From: Reyranella humidisoli
GTDB taxonomy: Bacteria > Pseudomonadota > Alphaproteobacteria > Reyranellales > Reyranellaceae
Length of the DNA: 64,000 bases
Assembly: GCF_019039055.1 (NCBI RefSeq)
Contig: NZ_JAHOPB010000002.1
Location: 868,001 to 932,000, forward strand
Reading direction: 5' to 3'
Part shown: positions 57,476-64,000 of the stretch, one piece after another
Numbering within the stretch: position 1 is the first letter of the stretch
How the letters are laid out: every line of letters begins with the position of its first letter
Notes under the pieces: generated by a model
The model's database searches: none
What the model saw: the letters and a program-made list of their open reading frames with translations, nothing else
What the model was told of the DNA's origin: nothing
Position numbers and translations under genes: made by a program

Positions 57476-58813
57476 ATGTCGAGCGTAGTGCGTGTGGCCA
57501 ATCCCCGTCTTCTTCTCGCCGCCGTCCTGATGGTGAGCGCCCTCTCGGGTTGCGATATCTTCGACAAGAGGAAAACCCCGCTCCCGGGCGAACGGGTTTC
57601 CGTGCTGGGCGACCGGAAGGATCTCGAAGCCGACAGCGACGTGGCGGGCCTGCAGGTCGTCTTGCCACCGCCGACGGTCAACGATTCCTGGCCGCAGTCG
57701 GGAGGCTTCCCGAACAACGCCATGCACAACCTGGCGATCAGCGACTCGCCCCAGGTCATCTGGACGGCGGACGTCGGCTCGGGCAGCAGCGGGACGCGCA
57801 TTCTCACCACGCCTCCCGTCGTCGCCGAGGGCAAGGTGTTTGCCAAGGACGCCCAGGGCACGGTCTCGGCTTTCAACGCCGACACCGGCGCCTTGCTGTG
57901 GCGGGTTTCGCTTTCGCCGGAGAAAGCCCGCGACTCCGACGAGTTCGGCGGCGGTCTTGCCTACTATGGCGGCCGGCTCTTCGTGACGACCGGCTTCGCC
58001 ATGGTCTATTCGCTCGATCCGGCGACCGGCAAGGAGGACTGGAACTCGGTCGTCAGCGCACCGGTGCGGGGCTCGCCGCTGGTGTTCGGCGACCGCGTCT
58101 TCGTCATCGCCATCGACAACAAGCTGCATGCGCTTGCCGCCTCCGATGGCTCCGATCTCTGGCAGTTCGCCGGCCTCCAGGAAACGGCAGGGTATGTCGG
58201 TGGCAATAGTCCGGCCGGTTCCGGCGACTACGTCGTCGCGCCCTTTACCTCGGGTGAGCTGGTGGCGCTGCGTATCGACAATGGCCGCCCCGTCTGGAAC
58301 GAATCGCTGATCGGCGCGCGAGCCGACATCCGCGCCTTCGGCAACCTCGCCGACATTCGCGGGCGGCCGGTGATCGACCGCGGCCTCGTGATCGCGATGG
58401 GCTCGGCCGGGCAGGTCGCCGGTATCGATCTCCGCTCGGGTCAACGTCAGTGGGACCGCAACATCGGTGGCAGCCAGACGCCGTGGACGGCGGGGCGCTT
58501 CGTCTTCCTGATGACAGGCAATGCCGACATCGTGGCCATGGTCCGGGACACCGGCAAGGTCCGCTGGGTCACGCCGCTCACGCGATACGAGGACGCGAAG
58601 GCCCGCACCCCCGTTCTGTGGGGCGGTCCGGTGCTGGCGGGAGATCGCCTGCTGCTTACCAGCTCGCTGGGCGACCTGCTGGCCATCTCGCCCTACACGG
58701 GCGAGGTGCTGGGCAAGATCAATGTGCGCGACCGGGTGCGCCTCGGTCCCGTCATCGCGAACCGGACGATCTACATCCTGACCGATTCCGGGCGACTCGT
58801 TGCCCTCCGCTGA
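57476..58813 (+). CDS. bamB: Outer membrane assembly lipoprotein BamB
   Basis: A 445-residue beta-propeller lipoprotein of the BAM complex, which inserts outer membrane proteins. Signal peptide with lipobox LSGC (Cys 26). The body has PQQ-like repeats (GTVSAFNADTGALLWRVSLS, VYSLDPATGKEDWN, KLHALAASDGSDLWQF, AGIDLRSGQRQWDRNIGG). The start is ATG 57476, 4 bases after the TPR gene stop. Its end overlaps the der start by 14 bases. Confidence 0.94.
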   Translation: MSSVVRVANPRLLLAAVLMVSALSGCDIFDKRKTPLPGERVSVLGDRKDLEADSDVAGLQVVLPPPTVNDSWPQSGGFPNNAMHNLAISDSPQVIWTADVGSGSSGTRILTTPPVVAEGKVFAKDAQGTVSAFNADTGALLWRVSLSPEKARDSDEFGGGLAYYGGRLFVTTGFAMVYSLDPATGKEDWNSVVSAPVRGSPLVFGDRVFVIAIDNKLHALAASDGSDLWQFAGLQETAGYVGGNSPAGSGDYVVAPFTSGELVALRIDNGRPVWNESLIGARADIRAFGNLADIRGRPVIDRGLVIAMGSAGQVAGIDLRSGQRQWDRNIGGSQTPWTAGRFVFLMTGNADIVAMVRDTGKVRWVTPLTRYEDAKARTPVLWGGPVLAGDRLLLTSSLGDLLAISPYTGEVLGKINVRDRVRLGPVIANRTIYILTDSGRLVALR

Positions 58814-60236
58814 TCAAAGCCCCCCGGCCCAGGGCTTGCGCCGGGTCGCCATCGTCGGGCGGCCGAACGTCGGAAAATCCACGCTGTTCAACCGGCTGGT
58901 CGGCCGCCGCCGCGCCATCGTGGACGATACGCCGGGGGTGACGCGCGACATTCGCGAGCAGCCCGCGCAACTGGGCGATCTCGCGTTCATGCTGCTCGAC
59001 ACGGCGGGCTGGGAGACAGCCGGCGGCGAGGCGCTCGAGGCGCGCATGCGCCGCTTCACGGAGCGCGCCATCGAGAGCTCCGACGTGGTTCTATTCCTGA
59101 TCGACGCCCGCTCGGGCATCCTGCCACTCGACGAAAGCTTCGCGAGCTGGCTGCGCAAGCGCTCGGCCAAGGTGATTCTGGTCGCCAACAAGTGCGAGGG
59201 ACGTGCCGGGCAGCAGGGGCTGGCCGAGGCGCACGGTCTCGGGTTGGGCGAGCCGATCCCGGTCTCGGCCGAACATGGCGAAGGATTGAGTGACCTTCAC
59301 GAGGCTCTTGGCCGTCACGTCGAGCCGATGCCCGACGAGGACGAGGTGGCGGATGCCGAGGTGGTGGACCCCGATCTCGACGACGTGCCGGAAGGCCGGC
59401 CGCTGCTACTGGCCATCGTCGGTCGTCCCAATGTCGGTAAGTCGACTCTGCTGAACCGGCTGGTCGGGGAAGAGCGTGTCCTCACCGGACCCGAGGCCGG
59501 CATCACGCGCGACTCGATTCGCGTCGAATGGGAGTGGAAAGGCCGTCCGGTACGCCTGGTCGACACGGCGGGAATGCGTCGCCGCAGCCGGATCGACGCC
59601 AAGCTGGAGGCCGCCTCGGTGGCCGATTCGCTCGACACGATCCGGCTCGCCGACGTGGTGGTGGTCGTGCTCGACGCGGCCGACATGGCCGAGAAGCAGG
59701 ACCTCAACATCGCCGGCTGGGTGATCGAGGAGGGCCGGGCGCTCGTCATCGCAGTCAACAAGACCGACCTTCTGGCCGACGACCAGTCGGGCTCCGCGAA
59801 GCAATGGCGCAAGCTGCGCGATCGCCTCGAAATGTCGTTTGCACAGGTCAAGGACGTGGCCATCGTCGGCTTCTCGGCGCTGACCGGCCGCGGCGTCGAC
59901 CGGCTGCTGCCGAAGGTGTTCGAGACCTACGAGATCTGGAACAAGCGGGTCACGACACCCAAGCTCAACCGGTGGCTGCGCGAGATGGAGACCCTCCATC
60001 CGCCCCCGCTGGCCAGCAACGGCCGCCGCATCCGGCTGCGTTTCATGACCCAGATCAAGCGCCGGCCGCCGACCTTCATCCTCTCGGTCAGCCAGCCGCA
60101 GGAACTCGGCAACGACTACCTGCGGTTCCTGACGAACCGGTTGCGCGACGATTTCGATATGCCGGGCGTGCCGATCCGGCTCAGCATGCGCAAGCCCAAG
60201 AACCCCTACGAGGGGCGTCGCAAGCCCCAGCGGTAG
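58800..60236 (+). CDS. der: Ribosome-associated GTPase Der (EngA)
   Basis: A 478-residue double GTPase for 50S subunit maturation. It has two G1 motifs GRPNVGKST (about residues 20 and 207), each with DTAGW/DTAGM; the fourth motifs are NKCEG and NKTDL. The C-terminal KH-like domain follows (NRLRDDFDMPGVPIRL). Starts at TTG 58800 inside bamB; it is the last gene of the operon. Confidence 0.96.
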   Translation: MPSADQSPPAQGLRRVAIVGRPNVGKSTLFNRLVGRRRAIVDDTPGVTRDIREQPAQLGDLAFMLLDTAGWETAGGEALEARMRRFTERAIESSDVVLFLIDARSGILPLDESFASWLRKRSAKVILVANKCEGRAGQQGLAEAHGLGLGEPIPVSAEHGEGLSDLHEALGRHVEPMPDEDEVADAEVVDPDLDDVPEGRPLLLAIVGRPNVGKSTLLNRLVGEERVLTGPEAGITRDSIRVEWEWKGRPVRLVDTAGMRRRSRIDAKLEAASVADSLDTIRLADVVVVVLDAADMAEKQDLNIAGWVIEEGRALVIAVNKTDLLADDQSGSAKQWRKLRDRLEMSFAQVKDVAIVGFSALTGRGVDRLLPKVFETYEIWNKRVTTPKLNRWLREMETLHPPPLASNGRRIRLRFMTQIKRRPPTFILSVSQPQELGNDYLRFLTNRLRDDFDMPGVPIRLSMRKPKNPYEGRRKPQR

Positions 60237-60394
60237 CCGATGGGGGTGCGCCGAGGGCGTCCATCGGGGCCGCATCGCGGCCGGTGGCCCAGACGCGCCT
60301 TGCCCGCGACCGACCTGCTGCCCTAGGCTTGTGTCCAACAAAGCCGAATAACGAGCTGCAGCGCAGCCGCCGACGGGATGAAGGGGTAACAAAA

Positions 60395-61261
60395 ATGGAT
60401 GTCCAATACGTAGCGCCGAAGACGCTGGACGAGGCGATCCGGGCGTTCGCCGCAGCGGCGGGCTCGGGCCGGATCCTGGCCGGTGGCACCGACCTTCTGG
60501 TCCAGATGCGCAACGGCGTCGTCTCGCCGGGCACCATCGTCGACATCAAGAAGATCGGCGAACTCACCTCCATTGAGGAAACCAAGGAGGGCGGCTTCCG
60601 CATCGGCGCCGCCGTCTCGGGCATGGTGCTGCGCGAGCATCCGAAGCTCAGCAAGGTCTGGCCGGGCGTGGTCGAGGCCGCCAACCTGATCGGCTCCACC
60701 CAGGTCCAGGGCCGCGCCACGGCGGGGGGTAACCTGTGCAACGGCTCGCCGGCCGGCGACAGCGTGCCGGCCATGGTGGCGGCGGGGGCGATCGTCGTCA
60801 TCCAAGGGCCGAACGGTCGCCGCGAGATGGCCGTCGAGAAGGTGCCCAAGGGGCCGGGCCGCCTCAATCTCGAGCCGGGCGAGATCGTCGTGGCCTTCAA
60901 CCTGCCGCCGCGGCCGAAGGGCTCGAGCGACGCCTACCTGCGCATGATTCCGCGGACCGAAATGGACATCGCCGTCGTCGGCTGCGGCGTCAGCCTGACG
61001 ATCGACAAGGGAACCTGTACCGCGGCCCGTGTCGGCCTGGGTGCGGTCGCGCCGACGGTGCTCCTGGTCGAGGAAGCCGCCAAGGCGCTCATCGGGTCGA
61101 AGCTCGACGAAGCTGCGCTCGCCAAGGCCGCTGCAGCGTGCAGCGCCGCCTGCCGTCCCATCGACGACAAGCGCGGCACCATCGCCTACCGCACCAAGGT
61201 CGCCGGCGTCCTGCTGAAGCGCACCGCACTCATTGCCGCCGAACGCGCGGGAGGAAAGTAA
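60395..61261 (+). CDS. Molybdenum hydroxylase FAD-binding medium subunit (CoxM-like)
   Basis: A 288-residue flavoprotein. The FAD motifs are RILAGGTDLLVQMRNG (about 26-41) and RATAGGNLCNGSPAGDS. It passes electrons from the iron-sulfur subunit onward. ATG 60395 follows GGGGTAAC. It begins the M-S-L operon; the stop is 4 bases before the small-subunit ATG. Confidence 0.94.
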   Translation: MDVQYVAPKTLDEAIRAFAAAAGSGRILAGGTDLLVQMRNGVVSPGTIVDIKKIGELTSIEETKEGGFRIGAAVSGMVLREHPKLSKVWPGVVEAANLIGSTQVQGRATAGGNLCNGSPAGDSVPAMVAAGAIVVIQGPNGRREMAVEKVPKGPGRLNLEPGEIVVAFNLPPRPKGSSDAYLRMIPRTEMDIAVVGCGVSLTIDKGTCTAARVGLGAVAPTVLLVEEAAKALIGSKLDEAALAKAAAACSAACRPIDDKRGTIAYRTKVAGVLLKRTALIAAERAGGK

Positions 61262-61265
61262 GATC

Positions 61266-61742
61266 ATGGCCAAGCTTCACGTTTCCACCACGATCAACGG
61301 CGAGCCGCAGGAGTTCCTGTGCGACGCCGAGCAGAGCATGCTCGACGTGCTGCGCGGACCGCTCGGCCTGACCGGCGCCAAGGAAGGCTGCGGCACCGGC
61401 GACTGCGGCGCCTGCACCGTCACCCTGAACGGACGGATCGTCTGTTCCTGTCTGATGCTGGCGGCCGAGGCCGAGGGCCAGAAGATCGGCACCATCGAAG
61501 GCATGGCCGGCGAGGAGCTGCATCCGCTGCAGCAGAAGTTCCTCGAGTCGGCGGCACTCCAGTGCGGCATCTGCACGCCGGGCGTCCTCATGGCCGCCAA
61601 GGCGCTGCTCGAACGCAATCCCGATCCGACCGAGCACGAAGTCCGCTTCTGGCTGGCGGGCAACCTGTGCCGCTGCACCGGTTACGACAAGATCATCCGC
61701 GCCGTGATGGATACCGCCGCCGACATGAGGGCCGCCCGATGA
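61266..61742 (+). CDS. Molybdenum hydroxylase 2Fe-2S small subunit (CoxS-like)
   Basis: A 158-residue protein with two 2Fe-2S clusters. The plant-type site is GCGTGDCGACTVTLNG with a later C in IVCSC. The second has QCGICTPG and NLCRCTGYD. It connects the molybdenum and FAD subunits. ATG 61266; its stop overlaps the large-subunit ATG by 4 bases (ATGA). Confidence 0.95.
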   Translation: MAKLHVSTTINGEPQEFLCDAEQSMLDVLRGPLGLTGAKEGCGTGDCGACTVTLNGRIVCSCLMLAAEAEGQKIGTIEGMAGEELHPLQQKFLESAALQCGICTPGVLMAAKALLERNPDPTEHEVRFWLAGNLCRCTGYDKIIRAVMDTAADMRAAR

Positions 61743-64000
61743 GCACGACTGGGAGCACTGAGACCCCCGACACCGCCAACGACAACAAGTGGATCGGCAA
61801 GCGCACGGTCCGTCCGGACGGCGCCGACAAGGTGACCGGTCGTGCCGCCTATGCCGCCGACACGACGATGCCCGGCATGATCTGGGGCAAGGTGTTGCGC
61901 AGCCCGCACCCGCACGCGCGCATCAAGTCGATCGACACCAGCAAGGCCGAAGCCCATCCCGGCGTGAAGGCCGTGATGACCGCGAAGGACATCGTGAACT
62001 TCCCGCTCGATAAGTCCGTCATGCTGGGCATCCAGGACATGCGCTGGATGTGCCGCAACGTCATGGCGCGCGAAAAGGCGCTGTTCGCCGGCCATCCGGT
62101 GGCGGCGGTCGCGGCGACCACCGAGAAGATCGCGGCGGAAGCCTGCAAGCTGATCGAGGTCGAGTACGAGGTGCTGCCGTTCGTGATCGACGTCGAGGAG
62201 GCGATGAAGCCCGACGCGCCGATCCTGCACGACTTCATCAAGTTCAAGGACAAGCCGTCGAACATCGCCGGCACGCTGGAGCACAAGCTGGGTGATGTCG
62301 GCGAGGGCTTCGCCAAGGCCGACGTCGTCATCGAGCGCAGCTTCCGCACCCAGCCGGTCCACCAGGGCTATATCGAGCCGCACGCCTGCCTGGTCAGCGT
62401 CTCCGACGGCAAGGCCACGATCTGGAGCTCCAGCCAGGGCCAGTTCATGGTCCGCGCCATGTGCGCGTACCTGACGGGCCTTCCGCAGAACGACATCCGC
62501 GCCATCCCCGCCGAGATCGGCGGTGGCTTCGGCGGCAAGACCATCATCTACCTCGAGCCGCTGGCCCTGATCCTGGCGAAGAAGTCCGGCCGTCCGGTGA
62601 AGATGACGATGACGCGCGGCGAGGTGTTCCACGCCTCAGGCCCGACCTCGGGCTCCTACAGCACGGTCAAGCTGGGCGCGACAAAGGACGGCAAGCTGGT
62701 GGCGGCTCAGGGCACATTCTGCCTGCAGGCCGGCGCGCTGCCCGGTTCGCCGATCCGCGGTGCGGCGGGCTGCGCCTTCGCGCCCTACGACATCCCGAAC
62801 GTCCACTCGTTCGGCTACGACGTGGTGTCCAACCGCTCCAAGGTCGCGGCCTATCGCGCGCCCGGCGCACCGATCGGCGCCTACGGCGTCGAGTGCGTCA
62901 TGGACGAGCTTGCTGAAGCGCTGAAGATGGATCCGCTGGATTTCCGTCTGAAGAACGCGGCCAGGCAGGGCACCAAGGCCGCCCACGGGCCGGTCTTCCC
63001 GCGCATCGGCTTCGTCGAGACCATCGAGGAGGCCAGGAAGCACGCGCACTACACGACGCCGCTGCCGAAGTCGAAGAAGGGCATGTTGTACGGCCGCGGC
63101 GTGGCCTCGGGCTTCTGGTTCAATGCCGGCGGCGAGTCGAGCGCCCAGGTGAACATCAACGAGGACGGCACGGTGGTCGTGATCACCGGCCATCCCGATA
63201 TCGGTGGCTCGCGCGCCTCGACGGCCAACATCACCGCCGAAATCCTCGGCATCGACTACAAGAAAGTGTCGGTGCTGATCGGCGACACCAGTGTCATCGG
63301 CTTCAGCAACCTCACGGGCGGCAGCCGCGTGACCTACGCCTCGGCCATGGTGGTCACGCAGTCGACGGAGCGGGTCATCACCCAGCTACGCGAGCGCGCG
63401 GCCAAGATCTGGAAGATCGACCCGGATGCGGTCGTCTGGGAGAACGGCGAGGCCCGGCCGGCCGGCGACAATGCCGGCAAGTTCGAGCCGCTCAGCCTTG
63501 GCCAGATCGCCGCGCAGGCGAGCGCCACCGGCGGCCCGATCGGCGCTGGCCAGCAGCTCAACACCACGGGCGCCGAAGGCGGCTTCGCCACGCACGTCTG
63601 CGACGTCGAGGTCGATCCCGATCTCGGCATCGTGCGGGTGCTGCGCTACACGGCCTTCCAGGACGTCGGTCGCGCCATCCATCCGAGCTACGTCGAAGGC
63701 CAGATCCAGGGCGGCGCCGCCCAGGGTATCGGCTGGGCGCTGAGCGAGGAGTACATCTTCAACAAGGACGGCAAGCTCGATAACCCGAGCTTCCTCGACT
63801 ACCGCATGCCGGTCAGCTCCGACCTGCCGATGCTTGATTCGGTGATCCTCGAGATTCCGAATCCCAAGCATCCCCAAGGCGTGCGCGGCGTCGGAGAGGT
63901 TCCGCTCGTGCCGCCGCTCGGCGCGATCTCGAACGCGGTCTACAACGCGCTCGGCCGCCGCTTCTACAGCCTGCCGATGTCGCCGCCGAAGATCCTGGCG
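61739..64000 (+). CDS. Molybdenum hydroxylase large subunit (partial at the window end)
   Basis: 754 codons of a molybdopterin subunit of the xanthine dehydrogenase family; the stop lies beyond base 64000. The Mo-site motifs are AEIGGGFGGKTIIYLE, VAAYRAPGAPIGAYGVE and GVGEVPLVPPLG (catalytic Glu). The AYRAPGAP loop differs from the AYRCSFR of true CO dehydrogenase, so CO is not the substrate; an aldehyde, aromatic acid or CoA ester is possible. With the M and S genes it forms a complete enzyme. Confidence 0.93.
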   Translation, partial: MSTTGSTETPDTANDNKWIGKRTVRPDGADKVTGRAAYAADTTMPGMIWGKVLRSPHPHARIKSIDTSKAEAHPGVKAVMTAKDIVNFPLDKSVMLGIQDMRWMCRNVMAREKALFAGHPVAAVAATTEKIAAEACKLIEVEYEVLPFVIDVEEAMKPDAPILHDFIKFKDKPSNIAGTLEHKLGDVGEGFAKADVVIERSFRTQPVHQGYIEPHACLVSVSDGKATIWSSSQGQFMVRAMCAYLTGLPQNDIRAIPAEIGGGFGGKTIIYLEPLALILAKKSGRPVKMTMTRGEVFHASGPTSGSYSTVKLGATKDGKLVAAQGTFCLQAGALPGSPIRGAAGCAFAPYDIPNVHSFGYDVVSNRSKVAAYRAPGAPIGAYGVECVMDELAEALKMDPLDFRLKNAARQGTKAAHGPVFPRIGFVETIEEARKHAHYTTPLPKSKKGMLYGRGVASGFWFNAGGESSAQVNINEDGTVVVITGHPDIGGSRASTANITAEILGIDYKKVSVLIGDTSVIGFSNLTGGSRVTYASAMVVTQSTERVITQLRERAAKIWKIDPDAVVWENGEARPAGDNAGKFEPLSLGQIAAQASATGGPIGAGQQLNTTGAEGGFATHVCDVEVDPDLGIVRVLRYTAFQDVGRAIHPSYVEGQIQGGAAQGIGWALSEEYIFNKDGKLDNPSFLDYRMPVSSDLPMLDSVILEIPNPKHPQGVRGVGEVPLVPPLGAISNAVYNALGRRFYSLPMSPPKILA

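Noticed and set aside
60237..60394. Gene or terminator in the gap after der
   Set aside because: A short GGCCGC/GCGGCC repeat is present near 60268 but without a T-tract, and no ORF with a start and family motif is seen.

Overview
The window is a gene-dense chromosomal stretch of GC-rich DNA. It most likely comes from an alphaproteobacterium; a Reyranella- or Rhodospirillales-like organism is a guess, not demonstrated. The evidence is the alphaproteobacterial marker families (DUF2849 next to cysI, DUF2794, TIGR02444, two YdcH/DUF465 proteins), the order xseB-ispA-dxs, a ROSE-like thermometer upstream of an hsp20 gene, and many orphan periplasmic binding proteins of the Bug type. No gap exceeds 300 bases. 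I saw no tRNA, rRNA, CRISPR array, transposase or phage gene.

Region 1-8.9 kb holds, mostly on the minus strand, purK (cut by the window edge) and purE, two YdcH-like proteins around a TIGR02444 protein, an azlC-azlD exporter pair, an SrfA-like protein, an acyl-CoA synthetase with a long histone-like basic N-terminus, a Bug binding protein and a small secreted protein. Region 9-21 kb is fatty/organic acid catabolism: propionyl-CoA synthetase, 3-hydroxyacyl-CoA dehydrogenase, an LCAD-like acyl-CoA dehydrogenase, thiolase, a FadB-like bifunctional enzyme, and two tandem 2-keto-4-pentenoate hydratase paralogues. Its gene gaps are rich in inverted repeats of several families. Region 21-34 kb holds tandem 2'-5' RNA ligase-like proteins, a RibD-like reductase, a thioesterase, an IclR regulator, the isoprenoid block xseB-ispA-dxs, then an amidase, a peroxiredoxin, an SDR, tlyA, an RsmC-like methyltransferase and a zinc alcohol dehydrogenase.

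Region 34.2-47.9 kb is the most interesting part. It is a probable catabolic island for an aromatic or heteroaromatic compound: a branched-chain-type ABC transporter with a fused LivM-LivG protein, a GntR/FCD regulator, two VOC dioxygenase-like proteins, a Bug binding protein, a molybdenum hydroxylase large subunit without its usual partners, an HpaD-like class III extradiol dioxygenase, and two fumarylacetoacetate-hydrolase-family enzymes. Together these suggest uptake, ring hydroxylation, ring cleavage and processing of the cleavage product. The substrate cannot be read from the sequence.

Region 47.9-64 kb holds an hsp20 gene with a sigma32-type promoter, a ROSE-like leader and a terminator; the assimilatory sulfite reduction operon (small ORF, cysG, DUF2849, cysI, DUF934); an orphan oligopeptide-type binding protein; an ArsC/YffB protein; a homocysteine methyltransferase-family protein; the envelope/ribosome operon TPR protein-bamB-der; and a complete M-S-L molybdenum hydroxylase operon whose large subunit runs off the right edge.
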